From positions 74,205-138,204 of the forward strand of contig CAZSAT010000003.1 of the NCBI GenBank assembly GCA_964604675.1: a stretch of DNA of 64,000 nt. Reading direction: 5' to 3'. Of the stretch, positions 49,592 to 58,217 are shown piece by piece. The position numbers and the translations under genes are program-made. Under the pieces are notes generated by a model. The model was not told where the DNA came from and did not search any database. It saw only the letters and a list, made by a program, of their open reading frames with translations. How positions within the stretch are numbered: position 1 is the first letter of the stretch; every line of letters begins with the position of its first letter. This DNA is from CAZSAT01 sp964604675 (GTDB lineage: Bacteria > Myxococcota_A > UBA796 > CAJQPC01).

Positions 49592-50652
49592 TCTGGTTTC
49601 TGGCCTGCAGCTACGCCGTGCCGGTGGACGTCGACGCCGAGGAGCGCGGCAACACCGTCTCGGGCACCGTGGTCATCAACGACGTCGACGAGGCGTCCAA
49701 CGTGTTCGTGTTGCTCTACGACGCGACCGATCCCGGCCCCCCTTACGGGACCGGGTCGCCCGTGAACTTCGCGTCGGTGGCGGCCGGGGCGTTCACCGGC
49801 GGCGACGGCGTGGAGAGCGCCCCCTGGTCCGTGACGGGCCTCGACGATGGCACCTACTACGTCACCGGCGTGATGGACGCCGACGGGGACTTCAACCCCT
49901 TCGTCGACACCAACGCGGGCTCGACCTGCGGTGACCTGGTCGGCGCCTTCGTCGACGACGTGCTCGATCCGCAGCTCGCCACCTTCGAGCTCGCTGAACA
50001 CGACTGGCTGGACGACGTGACCATCGCCATCGCCACGGAGCTCCAGGTGGAGCGTCCGGGCTTCTACCTGGCCACGGAGTCGGTGAGCAGGACGGCGGAA
50101 ACCACCCAGGTCTTCCAGCTCAAGAGCACGGGCATCTACACCGACCAGGTCACGCTCGAGGGCCCCTACGACGGCAGCGATCCCTGCATGACGAGCTTCG
50201 TGCACTACGCAGTGGATGCCGATGCCGACGGGCTGCCCGATCCTCACCCGAACGAGGCCCTTGCTGCGGCCGGTGCCTACGACATCTGGCCGCGCATCTA
50301 CCTGGCGCACACCGCCTTCGAGTCCAACGGACCAGTGCTCTATGCGAGCGAGGCCGCCGTCTACCCTGACGTGCTGCTCAGCGGTGGCGCGGCCCTGGGC
50401 GTGCCCACGCCTCTGACCACGCTCAACGCCATCTTCGGTCAGGCCGCCCAGCGCTACACCTACGACAGCGCCGGCGAGGCCGTGCCCGACGAGGTGGTGT
50501 ACGGCGACGCGGTCCCGGACGGGGAGTGGTCGGTCACGCTCATTCAGTACACGGGTCAGACCTGGACCGTGCCGAACACGTCCTGGCAGCAGCGGGCCAC
50601 CGAGGAGGGGTGGCAGCAGGAAGAACAGGCGTGGGGTCTGGTGCTCGAGTAG
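49588..50652 (+). CDS. Lipoprotein paired with the TonB receptor
   Basis: 354 residues. MIWFLACSYAVPVD is an extremely short lipoprotein signal (lipobox FLAC, Cys7). The first ~110 residues look like a beta-sandwich (NTVSGTVVINDVDEASNVFVLL, VTGLDDGTYYVTGVMDADGDF), of the CNA-B/carboxypeptidase-regulatory type. The rest is unassigned beta-rich sequence. The GTG overlaps the TonB receptor stop (GTGA, 49588-49591). Tight coupling suggests it sits on the receptor as a surface or periplasmic lid, as SusD-like or other partner lipoproteins do; there is no SusD likeness itself. Confidence 0.72.
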   Translation: MIWFLACSYAVPVDVDAEERGNTVSGTVVINDVDEASNVFVLLYDATDPGPPYGTGSPVNFASVAAGAFTGGDGVESAPWSVTGLDDGTYYVTGVMDADGDFNPFVDTNAGSTCGDLVGAFVDDVLDPQLATFELAEHDWLDDVTIAIATELQVERPGFYLATESVSRTAETTQVFQLKSTGIYTDQVTLEGPYDGSDPCMTSFVHYAVDADADGLPDPHPNEALAAAGAYDIWPRIYLAHTAFESNGPVLYASEAAVYPDVLLSGGAALGVPTPLTTLNAIFGQAAQRYTYDSAGEAVPDEVVYGDAVPDGEWSVTLIQYTGQTWTVPNTSWQQRATEEGWQQEEQAWGLVLE

Positions 50653-50660
50653 CATCGCGC
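50650..50660 (+). promoter_or_regulatory. TAGCAT -10-like box 5 nt before ATG start
   Basis: TAGCAT (50650-50655) includes the stop codon of the lipoprotein gene and ends 5 nt before the next ATG. There is no Shine-Dalgarno, so the following gene either reads through from the TonB operon or has its own leaderless transcript. Confidence 0.3.
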
Positions 50661-51713
50661 ATGCCTCGGGAGCTGCCCTCGCAGATCCGGACCGACGAGC
50701 TCAGGTCCTACGACTGGTTCTACGGCCTCGACCACTTCCTCGGTCGGGCGCGCGTGGACGCGCTCTTCGGCGAGCGGCGGGCACGGGCACGAGCACGACT
50801 GCTCGCTCGCCTGCGCGAGGACGTCGGGCAGGTCGTGCCCATCGAGCGGGTGGAGGGTCTGTCGCCCCGGGACTTCGTGTCCCGGTACCTCCGCAACCGC
50901 ACGCCCGTCGTGCTCGCCGGTGCTGCGGCGGACTGGCCTTGCCGCCGCGAGTGGAGCCTGTCCACCTTCTCCGAGGCCTATGGGGCGACCGAAGCGGTCG
51001 TGCTGCCCGAGGCCCGAACGACCTCGGGCTTTCGCGGCACCCGTGAGCCCGAGCAGGTGCGGAGCGCGGATTTCGAGACGCTCATCGGTGAGATGCGCGG
51101 GGGCAGCGGCACCTACATCCGCTTCTCCCCCATCATCGAAGATCGCCCGGAGCTGGCGGCCCAGCTGGACTTCGAGTGGCTCCGGGCACGGCTCGGACCG
51201 CTCGCGCCTGGCTACCGGGTGTACGCGTTCCTCGGCGGCGGGGGGTCACGCACCCGGCTGCACTGCGACATGCCGCCGAACCTGTTCGTGCAGGTGCACG
51301 GCCGGAAGCATTGGATGCTGTTCCCACCGGCGTACCGCGTGCTCTTCGACCCGCTGCTGGAGCGGAGCTCGTTGAGCTACACGACCAACTTCGAGGTGCG
51401 GCCCGAGCACCTCGCGCCCGACGAGGTCGGTCACCACGTGCATCGTTTCGAGGGCGTGCTGGAGCCGGGCGACGTGCTCTACAACCCGGCGTACATGTGG
51501 CACGACGTCCAGAACCTGAGTGAGTCCGTGGCGGTGAGCGTGCGCTGGCTCTCGCCCGGCGTGCACTGGCGCGCGCCCTGGAACCTGCAGCTTCAGGATC
51601 TGCTGTCGAACAACCCGCCGATCTGGCGGGCGGGGCTGCAGAAGCGGGACATCAACGAGAACATCCTCGAGGCCAAGGAAGGCGCGAAGAGGGACCCGGA
51701 CTACCTGGGCTGA
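50661..51713 (+). CDS. JmjC/cupin-8-type 2-oxoglutarate/Fe(II) dioxygenase-like protein
   Basis: 350 residues. The N-terminal half contains the cupin-8 lead-in NRTPVVLAGAAADWP and WSLSTFSEAYG. The iron site is TRLHCDMPPNLFVQVHGRKHW (H-x-D) with the distal His in YNPAYMWHDVQNLSE, and FPPAYRVLFDPLLE fits the family. Such enzymes hydroxylate proteins or small molecules. It follows the TonB receptor/lipoprotein pair by 8 bp and may belong to the same transcript. The 98-bp gap after it, before the convergent sulfatase-family gene, shows no clear hairpin. Confidence 0.85.
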   Translation: MPRELPSQIRTDELRSYDWFYGLDHFLGRARVDALFGERRARARARLLARLREDVGQVVPIERVEGLSPRDFVSRYLRNRTPVVLAGAAADWPCRREWSLSTFSEAYGATEAVVLPEARTTSGFRGTREPEQVRSADFETLIGEMRGGSGTYIRFSPIIEDRPELAAQLDFEWLRARLGPLAPGYRVYAFLGGGGSRTRLHCDMPPNLFVQVHGRKHWMLFPPAYRVLFDPLLERSSLSYTTNFEVRPEHLAPDEVGHHVHRFEGVLEPGDVLYNPAYMWHDVQNLSESVAVSVRWLSPGVHWRAPWNLQLQDLLSNNPPIWRAGLQKRDINENILEAKEGAKRDPDYLG

Positions 51714-51811
51714 GCGGGTCCGGTCGGAGTCGAGGTGGTCGAGGAGGCCGTGGGGAGCTGCGGCTGTCTCGAGAGTGCCTGGGTGTGGCAGACCTACCGA
51801 CGCGCGCCTGA

Positions 51812-53716
51812 CTATTCGATGTAGCCCAGCGCTCGGAGCTGCTCCATGGCGGCCGGGTCGAGCTCGGGGATCTCGCCCCCCTCCAGGTCCGCATCCAGCG
51901 GCGGCACGGCGATGCCCATCGCCAGCAGGTCGAGCTCGTCGGCCAGGCGCTGGGCCTCCTCGTGGGTGCCGGGCAGCACCCGTTCCTCCGCCGGGTCGGT
52001 GTCGAGATCGAACAGGTAGGTGTCGCGGGCGGTGGTCTGCACCAGCTTCCAGTCGCCCAGGCGGAACGCCCGATGGCGCCCGCGGGGCGTGATGAGAGGG
52101 TCCATGGCGTCGACCACGTCGTCGCCGTAGCGGCGCAGGAGCATGTCTTCCTCGAAGTGCTCCGACAACGCCCAGTCCGGCCCGGTGGCCGTGCCCTCGA
52201 TCTCGCTCACGAGGCTCTTCGCCTGGGTGGGGCCCAGCGGCTCGGAGCCGATCAGCTCCATCAGCGTGGGGTAGACGCCGGCTGTGCTGACCACACGATC
52301 GACCGTGGTTCCCGGCTCGATGCCCTTGGGCCAGCGGATGGCCAGGGGCACGTGGAGGTTCTCCTGGTACATGCCGATGGCGTGCCCGTGGCCGCCGTGT
52401 TCGCCAGTCATCTCGCCGTGGTCGCCGAGGACCACGATGATGGTGTCGTCGAGGCGCCCTGCGCCGTCGTAGGCCTTCAGCACCTCGCCGAAGAGGTGGT
52501 CGCTGTAGAGCACGCCCGAGTCGTACATGTCGATGATCGGGGAGTGGATCTCGTGCAGCTCTTCGTCGGTGAGCGCCCGTCCGAACATCGCCCCGAAGGC
52601 CACCTCGCTCGCCTCGCGCAGCTCCGTCTCGGAGTGCTCCGTGAACTTCCACAGGAACTCGTCGGGGAGCTGGTGGAAGGGGAAGTGCGCCTCGAGGAAG
52701 TTGATGAACACGAAGGCGGGCCCGTCGTCGGCGCCGCGCTTGGCCATCCAGTCCTGCACGTTCTTTGCGACCTGGCCGCCGCCCTTGTCCTCTGCCGCGT
52801 AGCCCATGGCGTCGACGAGGCGGTAGATGAAGGTGAAGCCGCGGCCACCGGCACCGGTGATCCATGCCTGGTCGGTCCAGTCGAAGCCGCGGGTCAGGCC
52901 GAAGCTGTCGCTGATGTGGGTGTTCGCGGTGAAGGCGAGGGTCTGGTAGCCCTCCTGCTGGAAGGCCTCGGCAATGGTCGGGAGCCGGTCGTCCAAGAAC
53001 CGGTGCTCCAGGTGCGTGTTGTGCGAGCTGGGGAAGTGGCCCGTGAACAGGCTCGCGTGCGCGGGGAGCGACCAGGTGGCGGGCGCCTGTGCCTTGGTGA
53101 AGAGCGCACCTTCGGCGGCGAAGGCGTCGAAGTTGGGCGAGGTCGGACGCTCGTAGCCATACGCCGACATGCTCTTGGCGCGGACGGTGTCGAGCACCAC
53201 GAACACCACGTCGGGTGCGCCCGCCGGTGCGGCCGGACGCTCGGAGGTGTCGACCGTGGCGAGCCCGCCGACCATCGCCGTGCGCAGCAGCGGCACTGCG
53301 AGGATGACGCCGACCAGCGCCACGCCGCCCACTGGACCGGCGCCGGGCTTCCTGGCGTTGAGCCACACGCCGGCCGCGTAGAGCACCAGGCCGATGACGG
53401 AGGGTGCGGTCCACAGGGCGATGGTGTTGGGGTCGATGGTGACCGAGTACTCCATCGCGCACCACGCGACGGTGAGACCCGCCGCGTGCGCCCACTTGCC
53501 GCGCGGCAGCAACAACAAGGGGCACAGGAGCAGGCCCAGCACCGCACCGATCGGCACCTCGAGCAGGTACGACCGGAAGGCGAACCAGGTGAGCGGCGGC
53601 ATGTTGGTCGCCATGATGAGCACGATGCCGTAGGCCAGGTGCGCCGCGCTCACGGCCATCGAGTACCCGAGGCCGTTGAGCACACCGTCCTTGATCAGGG
53701 TCAGGGGCTTCTTCAA
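51812..53716 (-). CDS. Polytopic membrane sulfatase-family enzyme
   Basis: 634 residues. The TTG at 53716 is chosen: GGAG lies 6 nt before it, the gene then starts 11 bp after the sir2 stop, and no ATG precedes the first helix. About five hydrophobic helices fill residues 15-165. The enzyme domain follows: DVVFVVLDTVRAKSMSAYGYERP (metal Asp), ATWSLPAHASLFTGHFPSSHN (nucleophile region, Ser in WSLPAH), FVFINFLEAHFPFH, IIVVLGDHGEMTGEHGGHG and a C-terminal LGDWKLVQT. Layout resembles membrane-bound phosphoglycerol or phosphoethanolamine transferases as much as sulfatases. It ends with ALGYIE, common in this subgroup. Confidence 0.85.
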   Translation of the reverse strand: MKKPLTLIKDGVLNGLGYSMAVSAAHLAYGIVLIMATNMPPLTWFAFRSYLLEVPIGAVLGLLLCPLLLLPRGKWAHAAGLTVAWCAMEYSVTIDPNTIALWTAPSVIGLVLYAAGVWLNARKPGAGPVGGVALVGVILAVPLLRTAMVGGLATVDTSERPAAPAGAPDVVFVVLDTVRAKSMSAYGYERPTSPNFDAFAAEGALFTKAQAPATWSLPAHASLFTGHFPSSHNTHLEHRFLDDRLPTIAEAFQQEGYQTLAFTANTHISDSFGLTRGFDWTDQAWITGAGGRGFTFIYRLVDAMGYAAEDKGGGQVAKNVQDWMAKRGADDGPAFVFINFLEAHFPFHQLPDEFLWKFTEHSETELREASEVAFGAMFGRALTDEELHEIHSPIIDMYDSGVLYSDHLFGEVLKAYDGAGRLDDTIIVVLGDHGEMTGEHGGHGHAIGMYQENLHVPLAIRWPKGIEPGTTVDRVVSTAGVYPTLMELIGSEPLGPTQAKSLVSEIEGTATGPDWALSEHFEEDMLLRRYGDDVVDAMDPLITPRGRHRAFRLGDWKLVQTTARDTYLFDLDTDPAEERVLPGTHEEAQRLADELDLLAMGIAVPPLDADLEGGEIPELDPAAMEQLRALGYIE

Positions 53717-53727
53717 GGTCGTCTCCG

Positions 53728-54486
53728 TCAGGGCGCGAGGCGTTCGCGCAGGGCACGCAAGGTCTGGGCGGCACCCAGGGGGATCTTCAGGTCCACCGCG
53801 TGGCTCACCTCGGTAACACCGGGGTTGACCTCGATGCTCTTCCCACCCACGAGGCCCACGTGGCGCACCGGCTGGGCGATGTAGGGGAAGACGCTGGTGG
53901 TGCCGATCGACAACACGAGATCGAAGCCCCGCGCCAGCTCGCGCTGGAACGTGGCGAGGGCGGCAGGCGGCAACATCTCGCCGAAGAGCACCACCTTGGG
54001 GCGCACCACGGAGCCACAGTCCGGGCAGACGGGGAGCTCGTCGAGTCCGCTGTAGTCCGCCACGGTCTCGCTCCATCGGCAGGCGGTGCAGTGGAGCTGG
54101 TGCAGGTCACCGTGGATGTCGATCACCTGGCGGCTGCCGGCTGCACGGTGGAAGCCGTCCACGTTCTGGGTGAGCACCCACACCCGGTCCTTCTGGTCTT
54201 CCAGCCACACCAGCGCACGGTGCCCGTCGTTCGGCTCGCGCCCTCGGCAGGCACCCTCGATCCTGCGGATGGTGCGCCAGGTGATGGCCGGATCCTGGCG
54301 GAACATCGAGCCGGAGAGCGCGACCTCGATCGGCACGCCGTCGGCGGTGTCGCGGTCTTCGTAGATCCCGCCGACGCCGCGGTAGGTCGGCAGGCCCGAG
54401 TCGGCCGAGAGCCCCGCACCGGTGATCGCGAGCACGCTGGTCGCGTCGCGGAGCCAGTCAGCGGCTGTGTCGAGCAGGTCGTCCAT
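53728..54486 (-). CDS. Sir2-family NAD-dependent protein deacylase
   Basis: 252 residues, the size of bacterial CobB. NAD site GAGLSADSGLPTYRG (from residue 23), WVLTQNVDGFHRAAG, catalytic His125 in IDIHGDLHQ, zinc cysteines Cys133/Cys136 (CTAC) and Cys154/Cys157 (CPDC), and LSIGTTSVFPYIAQP for the late NAD-binding region. All key residues are present, so it should be active. A palindrome overlaps the region just upstream (54491-54508). The downstream membrane sulfatase-family gene begins 11 bp after its stop. Confidence 0.93.
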   Translation of the reverse strand: MDDLLDTAADWLRDATSVLAITGAGLSADSGLPTYRGVGGIYEDRDTADGVPIEVALSGSMFRQDPAITWRTIRRIEGACRGREPNDGHRALVWLEDQKDRVWVLTQNVDGFHRAAGSRQVIDIHGDLHQLHCTACRWSETVADYSGLDELPVCPDCGSVVRPKVVLFGEMLPPAALATFQRELARGFDLVLSIGTTSVFPYIAQPVRHVGLVGGKSIEVNPGVTEVSHAVDLKIPLGAAQTLRALRERLAP

Positions 54487-54490
54487 CGCT

Positions 54491-54508
54491 CCGGCGTTGT
54501 AACGCCGG
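54491..54508. promoter_or_regulatory. 18-bp palindrome upstream of sir2-like gene
   Basis: CCGGCGTTGTAACGCCGG has perfect 8-bp arms around a 2-bp centre and ends 4 bp before the sir2-like ATG. On the minus strand it also contains TACAAC, a weak -10-like box. It could be an operator or a translation-control hairpin. No second copy was noticed near other genes. Confidence 0.4.
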
Positions 54509-54538
54509 CCCGCGCGGGTCTGCGTGCGGCGGTGACAG

Positions 54539-56338
54539 CTAGGGACCCCCTTGCACGGCGTCTGCACGGTCCGGAGTCGACGACGGGGTCTCGGCGGCGT
54601 GGAGCAGGCTGTGGTGAAGCTCCGGCGTGAGCACGACCACGCCGCTTCCGGCGACCTTGTAGACGGCGTGGGGGCCGAACACCTCCGGGGGGCCGTACAA
54701 GAGCTGCAGGAGGTCCTCGGTGGCGGCCACGCCCTGTCGGCCGCGCTCCAACTCCCGGTGGACGACGACGTGCGAGACCCCGGCGTCGCGCAGCTCCCCA
54801 CGTCGCACGGTCCGCACGCGTCGGGCCTGGTGGATGAGCATCTCCCTGTGGGTCTCGCGAGTCTCCGAGGCCATCGTGAAGAGGGTGAAGGCCCGGGTGC
54901 CCAACAGGCTGGCGCTCGAAGCTCGGGCGTCGGGTCGGTAGGGGATCGGGTGCCCGTGGGCCGTCTGGTGCACCAGGTAGCGGCTGGTGGCCATCGTGCT
55001 CCCGACGGCGCCGGGCAGGTCGAGCACCACCTGCGCATCTTGCTTCGCCAGGTGGTGTGCCGCCTCGAGATCGAGTGCTTCGGTGCGCGACAGGGGCCAG
55101 GCCGGACGTGCAAACACCAGCATGTCAGCGGCCACCAGGACGATGGCCAGGCGCCGCTTCCACACGGCGAGGTCGGCGACCCCGGCCGCCGCGAGGGCCC
55201 CCACCACGGCGAGCCCGGGCACCGCGAGACGGAGGGGGTGTGTGATCGCTGCTCCAGGGACGAGCAGCTCCAGTGCCTTGTAGGGCAGAGCCAGCCGCCT
55301 CCCTCCGAACAGCGCCCAGCCTTCGTTCCAGAAGAGCCACGGGCCCAGGGCGAAGGCCAGGGTGACGACCCCGCCGACCGCAAAGCCCCATCGGCCGGTG
55401 CGCCGCAACCCACGCGCCGCCAGCGCGAGCGCCACCAAGCCCAGGTACCCGGAGTGCACGAAGGCCTCCCCGAGGGCCGCGTAGTCGACCGAGGTGAAGC
55501 CGAGGGGGGCGACGAAGGTCCTCGGGTCCACGCCGTTGTGCAGGAGCAGCCCGGACACGGCGTCGGGGTTCGAGCGGTGGACCAGCGCGTCGGAGGCGTG
55601 CACCGAGGCCTGGACCGCAAGCCCAGCGGGCACGGCGATCGACGCTGTCGCGAGAGCGGCCAGCGTGGCGCCGCCGAGCTGTGGCAGGGCCGGTCGGCGC
55701 CACAGCCACGGGATCGACCAGGTGACCACGCAGAGGAGCGCCGCGAGGGCGTAGTAGGGCGTGCCCAGGGTGGTGACGCCGAGCGCGAGCCCCGCGCCGA
55801 TCCAGTGCCGCGCGCGACCTTCGCGGAACGCAGCGTCCGCCAGGGTGAGTGCGAGCAGCCCGGGGCCCACGTTGCAGGCCTCGGAGATGCCGTTGTGCAG
55901 CTCGCCGTTCAGGTACGGCCCGAGTGCCAGGGCGGCCGAAGCCAGGTAGACATGGGGACCCTCACCGGCCACCCGTGCGGCGAGCTGGGCGGCGGCCCAG
56001 GAGGCGAGCACGGCGCTGGCCCACTGGAGCACGTTCCAGGCTCCGGCGGCGCCCAACACGGGCACGAGGACGGCGGTCAGGCCCGCGCCGAGGGGGTCGA
56101 TGTACCAGAGGGTGCCCCCCTCCGGGCCGAAGAGCTCGTCGCAGCGCCACGGCAGCTCGCCCGAGCTCAGCCGCGTCCAGAACCACCAGGCTCCCCAGGC
56201 GTGGTTCCACACGTCGCCGTCGGTGTGTCCGGCCAGCCGGGTCAGCGGGGTGAGCGCGACCGGCCACGTCGCGACGGCGCCGACGACGGCGTGGAGGCCG
56301 AGATCCCGGAGGGTCAGTTCTCGGAGCGCGCGGGCCAC
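54539..56338 (-). CDS. Polytopic membrane protein, GT-C/YfhO-like
   Basis: 599 residues with about eleven hydrophobic helices in the first ~430 residues and a soluble ~150-residue tail. The first loop has TDGDVWNHAWGAWWFW and DPLGAGLTAVLVPVLG. This Asp-containing first loop is typical of GT-C type membrane glycosyltransferases or related YfhO-like proteins. The tail holds DAQVVLDLPGAVGSTMATSRYLVHQTAHGHP. GTG start; TACACT on the minus strand (56352-56347) precedes it by 8 nt. A role in glycosylating envelope lipids or proteins is likely but not proven. Confidence 0.7.
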   Translation of the reverse strand: MARALRELTLRDLGLHAVVGAVATWPVALTPLTRLAGHTDGDVWNHAWGAWWFWTRLSSGELPWRCDELFGPEGGTLWYIDPLGAGLTAVLVPVLGAAGAWNVLQWASAVLASWAAAQLAARVAGEGPHVYLASAALALGPYLNGELHNGISEACNVGPGLLALTLADAAFREGRARHWIGAGLALGVTTLGTPYYALAALLCVVTWSIPWLWRRPALPQLGGATLAALATASIAVPAGLAVQASVHASDALVHRSNPDAVSGLLLHNGVDPRTFVAPLGFTSVDYAALGEAFVHSGYLGLVALALAARGLRRTGRWGFAVGGVVTLAFALGPWLFWNEGWALFGGRRLALPYKALELLVPGAAITHPLRLAVPGLAVVGALAAAGVADLAVWKRRLAIVLVAADMLVFARPAWPLSRTEALDLEAAHHLAKQDAQVVLDLPGAVGSTMATSRYLVHQTAHGHPIPYRPDARASSASLLGTRAFTLFTMASETRETHREMLIHQARRVRTVRRGELRDAGVSHVVVHRELERGRQGVAATEDLLQLLYGPPEVFGPHAVYKVAGSGVVVLTPELHHSLLHAAETPSSTPDRADAVQGGP

Positions 56339-56481
56339 GTGCGGCGAGTGTACCCGTGCCGTGCGACCCGTGAGCCTGGGCAGAGGCGCACGGTGCGACG
56401 CCTACGTCCCCGGATTCCCGGTCCTCGGGCCCATCGATGGCGGCATGCTGCTTGCAACAAGAGGTGCCGACGGAGGTGCGC

Positions 56482-57360
56482 GTGATCGGATGGCTCGGAT
56501 GTGCAGCGGTGGTTGCACCCAGCGAACGCGGTGCGGTCGCCTCGGACGAGGTGCCGGTGGACGAGAGCTCCGAGACAGGCGAGGGGTCGATGGACGACGC
56601 TGACCCCGCCGACGCCGCGGCGCTGATCGACCTCAGCTTCCCGAGCGAGCTCGCGTGCGGGGCCACGGCCACGGCGCTGGTGACCCTGGAGAACACCGGC
56701 CAGGCCACGTGGACGCGAGCCGATGGTTACAAGCTCGGCGCGATCGGCGACGAGGATCCCCTGTTGGACACCTCCGATGTGCGGGTCTGGCTCGAGGACG
56801 ACGAGCAGGTCGCCTCGGGGGAGCGCTGGACCTTCAACGTGCCCCTCCGTGCGCCGGACGCGCCCACCGACGCCTGGACCGACTGGCAGATGGTGCACGA
56901 GCACGTCGCCTGGTTCGGGGACAGCTTCGGCCTGAGCGTTCCCGTGACGTGCGACGAGGCGAACGACGAGGAAGCTGACGAGACCGACGCTCCGCTCCCG
57001 CTCCCGGACATGGCCTGGGTGGTGGACGAGGTCGCTGCGGACCACCCCGACTGGTTGGCCGACAGCTGCCAGGACGACGGCGGCACCTGGCAGTTCCTCG
57101 ACGAGGTGGTGGACCGGCTGCGGCTGTACGACGATCGGTGGGGCTACAACTGGAAGCGCGGCGTGGTGGGGGATCCCAGCCAGGACGTGGTGGACTACCA
57201 CTACGGGTCGGGCGATCACGAGGGCTCTGAGGAGGTCTACATCCTCGACGTCATCGTGGGACACTGCGGCGACAGCCCGTCGCCCGGCTACACCGACCAG
57301 ACCCAGGCGACCGCCGACGCGGGCACCATCGGCATCTGGACGGGTCGCGGCCGGTTCTGA
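56482..57360 (+). CDS. Lipoprotein with NBR1-like Ig domain
   Basis: 292 residues. The GTG at 56482 is preferred over an upstream ATG because GGAGG lies 5 nt before it and the protein then starts MIGWLGCAAV, a minimal lipoprotein signal (GWLGC). Residues ~50-155 look like the Ig-like domain shared with NBR1: CGATATALVTLENTGQATWTRADGYKLG ... WTFNVPLRAPDAP. The C-terminal half includes CQDDGGTWQFLDEVVDRLRLYDDRWGYNWKRG and two or more cysteines; it may be a separate small domain of unknown type. Its 3' end converges with the lectin gene. Confidence 0.75.
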   Translation: MIGWLGCAAVVAPSERGAVASDEVPVDESSETGEGSMDDADPADAAALIDLSFPSELACGATATALVTLENTGQATWTRADGYKLGAIGDEDPLLDTSDVRVWLEDDEQVASGERWTFNVPLRAPDAPTDAWTDWQMVHEHVAWFGDSFGLSVPVTCDEANDEEADETDAPLPLPDMAWVVDEVAADHPDWLADSCQDDGGTWQFLDEVVDRLRLYDDRWGYNWKRGVVGDPSQDVVDYHYGSGDHEGSEEVYILDVIVGHCGDSPSPGYTDQTQATADAGTIGIWTGRGRF

Positions 57361-57365
57361 GCCCG

Positions 57366-58217
57366 CTACCGGGTCGTCTCGCAGATGAAGTGCATCTGGG
57401 TGCCGTGGTAGGCCGTGGTGCCACACGGCAGGTCGTTCCAGAGCCCCGAGCCGTCGTAGAGGTGCGCGCAGTCCTCGTCGCCGTCAGCGTTGTCGGGCTG
57501 GCCGGCCTCCGTCGCCCAGTTCGTGTAGAGCACGGCGCTGCCGTCCACCCACTCCCACCCGGCGTCGGGCTCCAGCTCCGGACCCGCGTTCCGGTCGTGG
57601 AAGCCGATCCACCACCAGTCGCCATGGTCGACGCGGCTGGCCGCGTCGAACACGAAGGCCTGCTCCTGCTCGCTGCCGATCACCACCAGGTCGTAGCTGT
57701 CCAAGCTCCGGCAGGCCTCGACGGCCTTCTCCCAGTTGGCGTTGTCGGCGCAGAACAGGTACGGCCGCCCTTCGCGCGGATGCACAGGACAGCCGCAGAC
57801 CGCTTCGCTGTCGGCGGTGCCGTCGCAGTCGTCGTCCAGGCCGTTGCACGCCTCGACGCCGTCGGGGTGCACAGCGTCGTTCGTGTCGTCGCAGTCGTCG
57901 TCGTTGTCGACCACGCCGAGGGGCAGGTCATCGCACGGGACGAGCTGGCCCTCGCTGCCGCCGAAGCCGTCGCCGTCGGCGTCGGTGAAGCCGATGCAGG
58001 TGTTCGTGTCCCAGGGCTGGTGCCCGCTGTCGCCTCGGTCCTTCGGCGCGGTGTCCTCGGGCTGCTCCTCGCCGGTCGGGTCGTCGGCTTCGTCGGTGTC
58101 GCCGGGGCTGGACCGCTCGGCGCTGTCACCGGAGACCCCCGGGAAGTCGGGGAAGCAGGCGGTCGAGAAGAGCGGCAGGAGGAACAGCAGCACGGTGCCG
58201 GAGTCTGCCACGTTCAT
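57366..58217 (-). CDS. Lipoprotein with MopE-like Cys/Asp repeat and C-type lectin domain
   Basis: 283 residues. The signal ends with a lipobox (PLFSTACFPD). After an acidic linker, residues ~75-140 carry the MopE-like pattern TDADGDGFGGSEG, DNDDDCDDTNDAVHPDGVE, CNGLDDDCDGTAD, expected to bind calcium with paired cysteines. The last ~130 residues are a C-type lectin fold: NWEKAVEACRSL, WWIGFHDRNAGPE, WEWVDGSAVLYTNWATE, PDNADGDEDCAHLYDGSGLWNDLPC and HFICE. Probably binds glycans at the cell surface. The ATG overlaps the restored stop of the upstream protease gene (ATGA, 58214-58217). Confidence 0.87.
   Translation of the reverse strand: MNVADSGTVLLFLLPLFSTACFPDFPGVSGDSAERSSPGDTDEADDPTGEEQPEDTAPKDRGDSGHQPWDTNTCIGFTDADGDGFGGSEGQLVPCDDLPLGVVDNDDDCDDTNDAVHPDGVEACNGLDDDCDGTADSEAVCGCPVHPREGRPYLFCADNANWEKAVEACRSLDSYDLVVIGSEQEQAFVFDAASRVDHGDWWWIGFHDRNAGPELEPDAGWEWVDGSAVLYTNWATEAGQPDNADGDEDCAHLYDGSGLWNDLPCGTTAYHGTQMHFICETTR

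Noticed and set aside
51714..51811. Terminator between JmjC-like and sulfatase-family genes
   Set aside because: Only 4-bp stems were found; not enough to support a hairpin.
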